Positions 9,683 to 21,659 of a DNA stretch of 64,000 nt are shown here, piece by piece. The notes under the pieces are model-generated. The model saw only the letters and a list, made by a program, of their open reading frames with translations, was not told the DNA's origin and ran no database searches. Each line of letters begins with the position of its first letter. Position 1 is the first letter of the stretch. Where the stretch lies: positions 89,608,136 to 89,672,135 of the forward strand of contig CM031607.1 of NCBI GenBank assembly GCA_018398815.1, read 5' to 3'. The stretch is from Conus ventricosus (lineage: Eukaryota > Mollusca > Gastropoda > Neogastropoda > Conidae). Made by a program: the position numbers and the translations under genes.

Positions 9683-11681
9683 CCACCTTTAAGCACGTTA
9701 TCGTCGGTTTACGTATATGTTCTCATACGTCATTTCCTAGACGTAGTTATTTGTTCTTCTTTTTGTGTCACAACTCCTGATGACGGTCTATGACCGAAAC
9801 GTTGTCGATATTTGTTCTGTTTTCCTTTTTTTTTAAAAAATCTTCTGAGAAGACGGTCCCGACTGTCCGAACCACAGGGAGAGTAGAGTCAGCCACTCGC
9901 ACCACACTCACCGGAAAGCACCAGAACCCAGGACGTACACACACAAATAATATTTATTACACAAAACAATCGCTTCACTCACACTCGCACTCTAAGTGGG
10001 GTTGGGATAAATACAAGAAGAGGGAAGAAAGACAGAATAACAGAAAGTGGGGTAAAGAAGAAGACTGGATTACAAGAGGCTAGCTAATCTTAGGGACAAA
10101 ACAAATGAAAATAAACCCAAACTCCCAGGGTTTGCCCAACTATCCTTCTTTCTAACCCTCTACTATAAATGAGGTGAGATGAAAGAAGAAAAGGAAGAAA
10201 ATAATAAATCAACAGAACAGGGCCTAATCTCAGATTTAAAAAAAACAACAAACAAACAACAACTACAAATCAAGTGAAAAGAAAATGACACACTGACATG
10301 TACCCACACGCTCACATGACACAACAGAATCTGTCCACCACTTATCTTTCAGAGCATCAAGTAGTCTATGCCTGGCTCCAACGTTCCCAGAAATGTCCAG
10401 GCAAAGTCTTGAAGTGTGGCCCAGAACGCCTGACAGACACTTAAGTGGCCACCAGCACATTGACCGGGTCGCTCGAAGGGTGGCTGCAAACCAGGACTGG
10501 GTTGCTGAAGGGTGGTCCCACAGAAGACCAGGTTACTGAAGAAGTTGCAACGAAGAGGTTGCACTGAAGAGGTTGAGTCCAACGGATCGCAGTCCTCCAG
10601 ATCGCGGTCCGCACGGTTGCTGGATCCGTCCCGGCTGTCCAGATCCTCAGACGGTTCCCAGTGGAGAGACAGGAAGGACCGCACACGCCCATCGTGCAGG
10701 CAACGTGCGCGCAAACCCAAGAACAAAACAAGCCCTAAAGCCTCCATTAGAATTATGCCTCAGCCCGCTGATTGTAGTGGTCAGTCTGTCAGTAGGGAGG
10801 CAGTACAGAGGTCAGTGGTCAAGAAAAAGAAAACAAAATCAGGTAGGACTCCATAACATGTCAAGTAGGAGATGAAAGGGTGGCAGAACAATAAAAAAAA
10901 AAGTCAAAAGGTAGAATTACAGGAAGGGGAGAGAAATATAGACAGAAAACAAAGACCACAGTAAAGCCAAGCAAGTCATACAGAAAACCTGGACGGTAAG
11001 GGTGGGAAAAGAAACAAAGAGGGAGGTGTCACCCGGAAGGGAAAGTAAGTTGAAGGTGGAAAAGAGAGGAGAAGTCAGTCTAAGTAAGAGTAACGTCGCA
11101 CACATTACATATTATAATAACTGACATAACATTTCCACTCTAGACTGTCCTTTTTCCCCCTTTGTCTTATCCTCTCACTTTTGAAATGAGGGGTTGGCCA
11201 TAAAAACTTTCCCTTAGTTTACCTCCGTAAATTTTGCAAATTATAACTTATGAAATTTAGAAATATTACAGCATAAACTGGCAACATTGCTACTACAGAA
11301 TTGTGGCTTAAAACAAAAACATTCTTTCAACTCCCATATGAATTTACTATAAAACGGAAGAAAAAGAAAAAAAAAATATAGCGAACAAGAAAAATAAAAA
11401 GGGCAACCAAAAGAAAATATTAAGACTTGACGGCCACACCCTTCGCGCTCGACGTGACGACACAGGCAACACGGTAAGGGGAAAGCGAGCGAAAGCAGGA
11501 AGATCGCACGGGGAAAATTTTAGGAAAATAGCTATATTATAAAAAAAAAAAAAAAAAAAAAACAACAAACTCTGCGAACCTCAAAACCGTTTACTGACGA
11601 ACAATTCCGCCATTGCTCGTTACCGTGACCCGAAGCTAGTGGCGAATAAACCCGAGTACCAGAAGGATAGAAATGTTCTCT
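9682..11681. other. No recognised gene
   Basis: A retroelement-like motif (ctgatgacggtc...gaccgaaacg) lies at 9777-9803. A GC-richer stretch of about 9.85-10.86 kb begins near a tattatt-rich signal-like segment. A run of about 22 A follows at 11540-11562. The block at 9.85-11.1 kb could be a solo LTR or a retroelement tail, but I find no second copy in the window. No conserved protein is visible on either strand. Confidence 0.5.
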
Positions 11682-11915
11682 AGAGAATGTAAATATACGG
11701 GTTCAAGATCACCCATCTTATTATGCACGAAAAACCCCCTTTTCACATACAAATCACGTCCTTCTCATGTCAGTTTTGGCCAAAATTAACACCTGTTTCT
11801 AAACAAAATTAACACACAAAAACCTCTAAAAATTGACGTAATCGTCAATTTAAAATGGGGGGTTTCCGTGCAAAATAAGATTTGGTGATCGTGAACCCGC
11901 ATATTTACATTCTCT
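11682..11915. repeat. Terminal fold-back of Maverick-like copy A
   Basis: The outer ~40 bases (agagaatgtaaatat...) recur as an imperfect inverted repeat ending at 11915. The inverted match continues patchily inward (gcacgaaaaaccccc with ggggggtttccgtgc). The same structure opens copy B at 59605-59832, directly before the same gene. Polinton ends begin with AG, as this one does. It probably marks the element end, but no partner repeat was found at the right side of copy A. Confidence 0.6.
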
Positions 11916-11930
11916 CCAGGGACATAAACA

Positions 11931-12645
11931 TTAAGGGTTTACAGTACGCTCTTCTACTTCCAGCACTATTAATAAATTAGAACAAACAACTGGCTTTTCA
12001 TCTTGATTAGTTATTTTTACATCTAATGAATTTATAGGCCCCTCAATTAATTCTTTAAATTGACTGTTTCCTTCAAACTTATATGACTGATAATCACAAA
12101 ACCCTGCCTTAATTGACGGCAGTGCTCGTAGAACAGTAGATGGCTAGCCATTAAACAAATTAGTATTTGTTTTTAACTGTTGTAAATGAACATACAACAT
12201 TGGGTTCACGAGAAAATCAGAAGGTTCATTACCTTTAAATTGCCAGATGCCTTCTCTTGTACTAAATTTATAAGATCTGTCACTACTGTGGAAACCTAAA
12301 ATTCGAGCAAGGCCTCTAGGAAAAGTGTACTCTCTTCTTTCTTCTAGTGGAAAATGTATAGTAATTCTGAGGTTTGCTTCGTTGATTGTTAGCAATATGC
12401 CAAATTCGTTAAGTACTTCTTTTAAAGAACAAAAGTTGTAATAACCTTCTGGATTGTTATATGGTTTATTTGAATGCCCACCTCGTTACTAAAATTAATC
12501 CAGTTATTTTGAGCCCCTTCAGATATGTTAATCCATTTTACTTTAAAACCAATTTCTTTAAGGGCAATCCTACAACTCTACTCCAATTGAGAATTGGGTA
12601 CGTTAAGAACACACGCTTGTTTTGTTGGGTTATTTTGATGTACAT
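11931..12645 (-). pseudogene. Penton-like (minor capsid) protein of Maverick/Polinton-type element, broken
   Basis: About 238 codons on the minus strand. The best stretch (12395-12147) holds FPRGLARILGF and NPMLYVHLQQLK, and after the break comes SLDVKITNQDEKPV. This matches the layout I know from single-jelly-roll penton-like proteins of Polintons and adintovirus-like elements: an LA..LGF motif, a YV.C/H strand, then a V.I.D..G.PV strand. A TAG stop interrupts at 12144-12146 where copy B has a sense codon, and frame shifts lie near 12450 and 12570. The start is taken at 12645, only 37 bases from the divergent neighbour. The family assignment rests on motif recognition only. Confidence 0.6.
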
Positions 12646-12682
12646 CTTTTTTTATAACTATTTTAAAAACTATTTTTAAAAA

Positions 12683-13900
12683 ATGGAACCTTTTAAATAT
12701 AACGAAAGTGCCACTTACAATGTAGGAGCGTTTTATAATCCCAAATCTTTGGACTTTAGCAATCTAACCGTTGCAGTAGACGAATCATATGGCTTTCAAA
12801 TCAGACTTGTAAACCCACTAACTAAATATTTAAATCCACCAATAAATAGTGATATGAGTGCCATCAGCATGGTCATCTCGCCCTATGACGTTTTACCAGA
12901 TCAGTTAAATTTTGCCATTTACTGCGCAACTACTGGCTGCGGTGTTTCATATGCAAACCATTTAAACCACCCCAATTTTTAGTAAGGTCAGTATATAACT
13001 TTCATGTTTATTACCAGTACAGACAAATACTAACTGAACTACAAGTGCCCTTCCAAGCGACAACGCGTTTAATCCATTTAAAAGCCCAATGGACAATAAT
13101 GCATATGAAAGAATCTGCAATGAATTTAACATTAATACTTCAACTCACTTTAGACAAAAGTTAGACCGCAATCATGGGTTAGGCACATTGTATTTGTGGG
13201 GTGCAAAAAGAGAATATAATTATGACTACTGGCCTGGCCACACCTCTTTTCAACCAGACAAACAAGTTCGATTAGGATCCATAGAACAAAAACATCCTAA
13301 TGCTTGGGCAACATTTATCTTAGATGAAAGTAAAGGTCTAACAATGCCAGGAGTGCAAAGGCTTAATGACTCCATAAGGACATACGTTTGGTGTCTATTA
13401 GGAGCACAAGCACAGACAAAGTCTAGCATAGTTGATCAATGTACAGGCTTTGATGCTAGAAAACAATTTCTAGCCAATTTAGAAGATGCTATTAACTCTG
13501 CTGTTGATTTGCCTGCCAGCATACAAAGGTATCAAGACGTTCTTGCACATGCTAGGTCAAAGGTTGACTTTGTTGTAGACCCTGGATTATACATGCTGCT
13601 CTCTGACCTTAGACTACAGATTGGCATGATACAGAATTATAACAATGAAATCCTCATAGCTGGAGACGACCAAAACTTAGGGCACAATCAAAGCTTAAAC
13701 ACAAGGCCTGCTCCATCCATTTTGAAAAAGTACCTAGCCCTGAAGAAAGCGATCCAGTTATAAGCACTCCACAGCCAGAAAGCAGCCCAGAAAGCACTCC
13801 ACCTGTTGATCTGCCTCACACTGACAGTCATACTAGCGAAAAGACAGCCCTTGTTGTGTTTTTTAACTTTTACTGGATTGGCCATACTTTATTTCACTAA
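12683..13900 (+). pseudogene. Conserved virus-like element protein with C-terminal membrane segment, frameshifted
   Basis: About 406 codons, starting at the ATG after a short AT-rich divergent gap. The first part (12683-12982) contains YGFQIRLVNPLTKYLNPP and a cysteine pair (YCATTGCGVSY). After a frame break the long part (13089-13763) includes NHGLGTLYLWGAKREYNYDY, WATFILDESKGLTMPGVQRL and TGFDARKQFLANLEDA. A second shift near 13700 leads into a Ser/Pro/Thr-rich stretch and a hydrophobic end (TALVVFFNFYWIGHTLF) with a stop at 13898. From memory, similar uncharacterised proteins are predicted in cnidarian and mollusc genomes; no function is known to me. Copy B carries a decayed homologue in the same position. 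Confidence 0.65.
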
Positions 13901-14980
13901 AAATTAATCCAGCAGCTAGCACTCCTAACGTCCACAGATGGTCAGCCATATAAACCAGCAACTTTGCCTATAGCAGACAAAACCCAACTAAACACTGCCT
14001 ATTATGCCAGGCAGAGCATCAAGCGCTTTGGCAGCTAACTTCTTTAATAAGTTTGCTAGATGATGTAATTGTTTTTTAATCCAACTTTTACCAGGCTGAG
14101 GTGTTGGAGGCGCTACTGACCCTGTTGGCGCACTACCTGTTAAAGCATAAACGAGTGTAGAGATAGCAAACCCAACAGCCGTTAATATACTAACTATTGT
14201 AATCCCCTGTTCCCTGAACAGAGTCCTTATTCTTTCAGCTAGCATAGTGTTTTCATAAAGTATTCTGTTTGTAGTTTCTCTTATTCTGCTTGTTTGTGAT
14301 GCTAGCTGCGCTCTGTTAGTAGACAGCACTTCTGACCTGGCCGCCCTTTTTAGCATTAAATCTTGTATTTTCTGCTGTATTCTAGCCTTTTCTTCTCGCC
14401 CTAAATTGTTATCATCTGCATCAGCCAGTTTAGTTTTTTCTTCTTCTATCTCTCTCTCTAGCTCACCAAGTTTTGCCAAATTGTTTTCTAGTTCACCCCT
14501 TATTGACTTTAGACGATCATTAAGCCCCAGGATTTCACGCATAGGCAATGGAGAATCGTCAATTGTTTTTAACTGTGTCTCCTCACTTAAACTCGTTTCA
14601 ATTTCTGCTATTATTCATCTGTCTTCTTGAGTTAAATCTTGAAGAGATATGTTTTGTATTTTAGATTGTGTTGGCAACTCTTGCCTCAAGTTCTGTAAAT
14701 GACTAACAGCCTCAGCCTTAAATTGTCAATAAAGTTTAATGCCTTTGGTCAACAGCAGGGAGATCTCTAAGAATTGTGCCCCTGCTTAAAAACTGGGTTG
14801 AGTCTGGTTTTGCAGTAAGCCACACACGCTTTCCTTTACTGGTTCTTACATACAAATGATTAATTTTATCTGTTGAAAAATCAAAACCCTAAGTGCTTCT
14901 GGCTGCTCTCGCCCCATATGGCTATATAATGATTCAATTCTATCTAGCAATCGTATTTGGCTTAACCCATATATGCCTTA
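13880..14980 (-). pseudogene. Coiled-coil / transmembrane protein of the virus-like element, broken
   Basis: The minus strand has an intact middle from 14548 to 13988: a long charged heptad-rich coiled coil (ELENNLAKLGELEREIEEEK region) and a second coil rich in Arg/Glu. A clear membrane segment (ITIVSILTAVGFAISTLVYA), a Gly/Pro linker, and the amphipathic tail KKLAAKALDALPGIIGSV follow. Homology to the family continues past the stop to about 13880 in a shifted frame, overlapping the plus-strand neighbour tail to tail. Upstream frames with RVWLTAKPDS and SRGTILRDLPAVDQ extend it to about 14980, with stops between. Copy B has the same module. A role as a virion membrane or structural protein is inference. 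Confidence 0.6.
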
Positions 14981-17900
14981 ATTTTTTTTTACTCCTATTT
15001 TAGGTTTTTTGACTTGCAATTATCAATATAAACACATTGACAAAACTAATAAGCATAGTTTTGGTGTTTGGTGTGTTTTAGTCGCTCAAATGTATGCGTC
15101 CCCATATGGGGACGCTAGGATCGAAAGGGTACAGGTTTACATGAACAACACAATATGTCATAAGAATGAATAACATCTCAAATATAAGTTTTATTGTCTT
15201 CAATACTTGTTTATGCATCTTTGCATGACATGTAAGGTTAAAGTACACATTTGAAGAATATATCCTGTCAAAAGAATAATGGGAAAAAATAAAACAGAGA
15301 AAGAAGGTTGCATTACCTTCAGCACATTACAGAAAACCATGCTTCACATGTACCAGCGATTTTCATTCTAACAGTGACCAGGGAGGATTACAGAGTCTGT
15401 ATGGGCCCTTTCCTTCTTTTACTTCGATCCATACAGAAAGAAAAGAGGAACCCATGCTAAAAGTTATGGCAGACTTAATTAGGTAAATACTCCACAACAT
15501 TTCAGCCTGGACTAGTTTATAATAGTCAAGTGTCCGATCATCGCTGCGATGTTATTAATCCAAGGCACTGCTAAAACTATTCATTCTAGATAGATATAAA
15601 TCGGAAGATCTTATTGCTACGTGTGCTAATTTGTCAGCCCATCGATAACCATATGCATTAAACTGAGGGCAGAGAATGTTTTTGTAGCTAAACGAGGTAA
15701 CATTTTGCCCTCTAATTCTGACCTATGGCTACCCTAAAAAAGAACGAAAAGAGAAAGTAATATATCAGGAATGCAAAGCCCAAACAGCCACACGCCCAGC
15801 TTAAAGCGGGGCAGCAAAGATGAATTAAGATAGCAGAAGCAGAAGCATTTTGGCAATAGATTTCCATCCGCCTCTAGATTTTGGTTATAGAGACGCATAT
15901 TACCAATAACCAAAGGTGCCCTAAAGAGAAACACTTTACTTATGAACGGACATTTAATCCTAGCGAACTGTTTTCTGTCTGAAGACCCTTTAGCTAATAC
16001 ACAGTTATGACATTTGACAACAATGTTTATGGAAGAGGAGAAAGTAGCAAGATAGGTAAACAAAAATATTCACAAAGAAAGCAGACGGAAACGCCCAATA
16101 AAAAGGCATCTTTTTTATGTTTGTGATGCTCAGTTAAACATTGAAAGAAAACAGACTAAAAGACGCCTAATTAACATGTAAAGATATATACTAATAAAAA
16201 CAGATATAGTTATTGAAGTTCTGCTTAAAATCCGCACTTTCCTTATCTGCGGATTACAGGGTGATGGCAGGAAAACTGTCTTCTTAGATTGATATGTTTA
16301 CAAACCATATACAGGTTCATGACGAGGCACATTGTTATATACCTGCACAACCCATTAAGCATCAACAAATCTTACAAAGAAAGGAAGTTTATTTGGACTA
16401 CGAGAATAAATTTTTAGTAGATCCTGCGACAAACTGACGAACTGTTTTCAACATTACATTAGACTCATTTGCGGGAACTGAAACACTGTTTATATTGATG
16501 ACTGTTCACTGACGATATATTGTTAAAACGAAAAGAAAACTCTTGTCAAAGCGCCTTTAGTGGCCCCACGCCTTAGTTTCTTTGGCCTTAACTCAAAAAT
16601 ACAATCTGTTCTTAAAAGAACTTTCGGGGGGATCCAGTTAAAGTCGGTTGTAATATTTTACACTAAGACAAAGAAGTTTTGAAGATATGTATAAGTGAGA
16701 ATAATATAATAACGGACAAAGAAAGTTTTTAAAAAAAATAAAAGAGCAGTTAGAAAAATCTAAGCACCCAGCTATGCTTAACGACTGACCCCCGCAGTTC
16801 AATACTTTGTTTATTATAATTTAATATTAAAAAGAATTCATGGGGACCACAGAATCAAAGCCAGCTAGCTCCAAATTACAACTGCCAGTAGACTAAAAAC
16901 CTACAACACAACTGAGTTTGATCAAAGGAGTGCCAGAAATGTTTAGGATTTGAGTACCGCTATGATGGGGTTTACAAACGAACAGAAATAGAAGACAAAA
17001 ACCGACAGCAAATAACCTACCCAAGAAAGATAAGAAATTTAAGGCAAACGATTTTAGCACACATAATACAAACTTCATAAAACGAGAAAGCTTGGGCTTG
17101 CTCCTAAAATTGCTTGAATTAAGAGTTGAACTACGAAGCCCTGATTATACTTTATAGAAAAACATTTAAAAAAGCCTTAAATCAACCCATTCTTGTTTAC
17201 TATTTCCAGAACACATCAAAAAAACAATGAAATAACTAGGCAGTTCTGAATATATGCTACAAGAAAGAAGCCTTAGCTGACGTGGGGTGACAAACTCGCT
17301 TAAAAATTTACCCCAACGCTACTGACACTACCTAGCAAATACATGATTTTTTTCCGCTTATATATTACGTTTCGAGAGGTCGATACTATTTGCCAGAACA
17401 TACTTAATCAGAGTATACAAATAAAGTGCTGAAAACTTGGATGGCCTCTCGTAAGCTTGTTAATGCAATAACTACAAACAGATGTATTAACCCCCTTGTA
17501 TCATCTACAAGTAACTTGATAAGTATGACAAAACCCACACTAACATTACTCGAACTTTATTTTCATTAAGTAGTTATTTTATTGCGTTTTTACTTACTCT
17601 GTTAAGAAGTGCTGCCAGAAAAATACAAAAAGATATTACAAGATTAATTTAAAAAAATAATGCTTATTTAAAAAATGAGGTTCAACATTTTTTAGTTACG
17701 CTAATAACTGAACTTCAAGAAGAAATAGAAAGCGACTTGTAATATAATTCTAGAAAGAAAATATGCTACAGCTTTAAAATACTCTTTCTTAGTGTATAAT
17801 TACTGCTCATCACTGTAGCTAGCGTTAGTGCTGGTCTAGTGTTGCCTCTTTAGCTACTGGGGGTTGGAACGCCAGCCTCTTTAGCATTAGGAGTTTCTTG

Positions 17901-20900
17901 TTTGGGTTAGCGCCATGTCTATGATTGTAAGTCTGGTTAAAAAAAAAACTCCTAAATACAAAAGCACACTGCCATTGTAGCCCTAGCATCATCAAAACTT
18001 GTTCATTAAGATTAAAATAAGCAAAATACATTACATAAAGCATAACAGCAAGAATTTCAGAACTTATGGCTGAGTGGTGAGAAACAGACACAAAAAATGA
18101 ACTTCAAAGGAGTTAGATAAAGACTTTTACTTCACGCCAGGTAACACTGATTCCATTAAACAGAACTTTGAAAACAAACACAAGACCAGTTACGCCCAAA
18201 ATAGACCCCAAAAAAAGTTAGCAAAAAAAATAAGTTTTATCAAAAAAGAAGTTTAGGCAAATACCATTATTTTTTTAAACTCACTGTGTTTGGCGGACAC
18301 TTTGCAGCTCTTCACGAACAAACGAATCTTTAGGGCAGGCCTTTTTAGAAGAGAGAGTTCTCTCTTAAATAAATTACAGGAGTGTTTTTTTCAATGATTC
18401 TTTTCAACTCATATATCATCAACGCTCCATATAGGATCAGTAGCTCTATAGTCTAAACAATCGCCTTCTGCCTTTCCAGAGCATACAAGTATCTTACCTT
18501 TTTAACCCAAAAGGCAAGAGTTTTTGAATCCGCACTGCACATTTTCATAAGCATTTTTTTAAAATTTGATTGCGTTACTGTTTAAGGCCGTTGCTTTTAA
18601 ATATCCGTCATTGTCAATGCACTAAACGCTGGAATCATCCTCTAACCCCTTCGGTATTCGTGCTCTGTACTTCGTATGTCCATAATTTCTCTTGATATTG
18701 AATAAATCAGCTTCACTAGATTCTTATTAAATTTTTCTACTAGGCTTGTGATCGATGTTACCTTGATCCCTTCTCTTAACTGTAACATGATGTTTTTAAA
18801 AACAGCTGGTTACAGAACCTTAAACTCTTATCCATCATCAACTTGAATCATCCGAGATTTTAATGGGCCCTCTCGTGTATATTTCGTTTAAGCGCACAGC
18901 CCAGCAATTGACTTTAATCCGTAAAGATCAGCGACTTTTTAACTTGAACCATACAACAAACTGGTCAGAGCATACTAAACGTTTTTTCATCTAACTTGTC
19001 ATTGAATACAGCAAGTCCATCACTTGTGTCACTTGAACTAGTTAACCAAACGCGGCCTTAATATTCTATTTGGGCACAGATATAGTTGCCAAATTGCCTG
19101 TTTTAAGCCAGTCATATTGCATCTGATTCAACCACTCTAGCAGCTTACTTATTTTTCAATAGCATCTTTCTTTCCACTGCCCTTAGGAGAAAAAATATAT
19201 TTGTACTTCGTATTGTCCATATGTTTAAATGCATTTTATTTTACACAAAAAAAATAGCAACAACATATACTGAGTCATGCCAATCAACTGCAATAAAAAA
19301 CTATCTCTGCAAGTCTTCTGTTCTTCAATGGTTCAAAAAAGGTCAACAGTTCCGGCGGCGGCAAGTAGAAACTTCTGTTCCCTTGCACTAATTATACTCT
19401 TCATACGCGACCATCAACGACAGTAAATGTTTGCACTTGCATGACCCTGTTCTCTAAATTTTTATTAATAAAGTCTAAATTCAATTCGTCTTTTCTCATA
19501 AGCGATCTCTTGCCTTACTAAATCTTCTATGCCTTATTATGACGTTCTCTCTCTTCATCCGACCTCAATTTTACTAAACATATAATTCCTTCCAAAGAAG
19601 CCAAACGATTAACCATAGCTTCCTCCCCCCAATAGAACCAATCCAGACATCTTTTATAAATCAGATATTTTCTAGATTACTCTTTTCTATGCATTACATA
19701 TTTTCTGGGATAATCCCCTGTGTAACAAGAAAGTCTTTTGACGCAAATCCCTGCAGTAATTACAACTATAAACCTTAACACAGCCTCAATTGTCTAACCT
19801 TCCTAGATCTGCCGGCCTCATTTTAAACATGTTTTTTTGCTAACACTCTATAGCCTATACTAAGCCGAAATTACAGCATAATGGTACATCGTATATAATC
19901 TTTTTCACTCATCATTTTATTAACTAAGAAAAAAAATAAAAGAATCATAATCGAACGACTCCTAGTACTTTTTAATCAGATAATCATATTTGTTGTTAAA
20001 CTAAAAAGAAGGTACAACTATTTTTGCGAATCTTCTATCTTTCCGTGTGCGGTTTAATTCTACAAACATTTGGGCAAGGATGAATAACTTATAACACCAA
20101 CGATACACAGGCATAATTAACCAGCGTTTTAACTCATGTTTTAAAATATTATAGTATTTTTTTTAATTGCTTTTAAAAAATGGATTGTACGATCTATAAA
20201 AGGTGTGAGGAGCTAGCAGGCTACTCAGCAGACCACTGCCATAAAGAAAGAATATACTCTCGCTGCTTATGGAAAAACTAAACATATTAGTCACTGAACT
20301 AATTTGAACAAATCCAACAATAGTCTACTCAGACGTTAAGAATACGACGCTAGGTTCGAAGCACATTAGGGTCAAAAATGTTATCGTTGGGCAGACAGTG
20401 ATTAGACTATATCTAAGTTAGTAAGTAAGAGATGTCGCCATTGATTCAAAGAAATTTAAAATACACTTTATCACAAATCCAGTTTTAAATCAATCCCATA
20501 AACTCTTGCATGTACACTGTAATAGATTTGGACATGTTATGTCCATTCATCATGGATTAATTACTTTTAAATCATAATAAATTTGATCAAATTTAATTAA
20601 TCGGCAATAAAAAAAATTGACGATCTGAGAAAGACACGCAGACATTCTGCAAGAGCAGAATGTACACAAAGTGCCCACAAGTAATATACCACAGTGATTA
20701 GTGTTTCTTACTTCTCTAAATTACCTTTACTACTAATACTTTAGCATTTTTACTAAATTACTAAGCCTAAAAATCCTGGCGTAGTTGCCTCCATAGACAA
20801 TTGAATGGCACATGACTGAAAAAAACAAACCAAGCACAAAACAAAACTTGTTAGATAGTAAATACAACATCGCCAGCCTCAACAACAACACAATTAACAA

Positions 20901-21659
20901 CAACACAATCACAATCGCAATTAACAACAACAACAACACAATCAAACGATAAGATTATCATATTATTGGGTTGCTGCTGCGTTGTATGGTGTTTTGTTTA
21001 GCATACAAAAATACTTAACAACCATACCTAACAACAAAGAGTCACAATCCCCCCCACAGTAAAAGAAAAAACCAGCTTCTGTCAAAAAAGTGAGCAACCT
21101 CCTGTTGTAGATCCATTTTCTATGGAAATAGGTTTTTTTAATGACTAGATAAAAACAAAGTTAAGAACTATATAATACCAAGTAAGTTAGTTAAAAAATT
21201 ACTTTTTTAATTAATGCAATAAATTTACAAGTTTTAAGTACAAGTAAATTATAATGAGATAAATACAATTAGGAGTCTTAAGTTAAGTTTATCTGTTAGG
21301 TTCTTAAAGTAATTCTTGTTAGTTCTTAATTAATACAAGTCAGTCATTCAAGTTAAAATCTTTTAAAGTTCTCCAATGCCCAACACATATGAAAACTCAG
21401 ACGACGTAAAGTTCTCTTGTTTATTGTTAGAGACTAGTGATTTTTTGTTTACAGCATTTTGTTTACTGATGAGAGTAAGCGCAAATTAACATTTGTGGTG
21501 ATTAAATACTTTGTTTTCAATAGAGAGCTTGTTGAGTTACGTGATTATATTTTTTTTTTGACAACTTCTTTCTTATGCCCTTAGCCTTCTCATTACAGAA
21601 TCAGGCTAGCAACGCTGTATACATCTTGACCGCAAACCAACAAATTCTTATAACGTCCA
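14981..21659. other. Decayed interior of Maverick-like copy A; no readable gene
   Basis: AT-rich DNA lies between the three-gene module and the polymerase remnant. It probably held the remaining element genes (integrase, packaging ATPase, protease, major capsid), but I could not identify any of them; reading frames are short and broken on both strands. About 15409-15485 matches 63168-63240 of copy B, so the element extends at least that far. A CAA-rich low-complexity stretch is at 20881-20945 and a 20-bp perfect palindrome at 15096-15115. Confidence 0.45.
15096..15115. other. 20-bp perfect palindrome
   Basis: GCGTCCCCATATGGGGACGC reads the same on both strands. It lies between the coiled-coil gene and the segment shared again with copy B. 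No function assigned. Confidence 0.8.

Noticed and set aside
9224..9793. Long open frames of His-Thr or Val-Cys repeats
   Set aside because: They are translations of the CA/GT microsatellite in all frames; no conserved sequence flanks them.
9777..9803. Hammerhead-like ctgatga...gaccgaaacg
   Set aside because: It has CUGAUGA and GAAAC, but an unpaired base lies between core and stem II and no stem I can be formed; better viewed as a retroelement-end motif that resembles a hammerhead.
18290..19300. Possible integrase remnant on the minus strand
   Set aside because: Isolated phrases such as SLVEKFNKNL recall an integrase tail, but no catalytic motif or zinc finger could be found around it; too weak to annotate.
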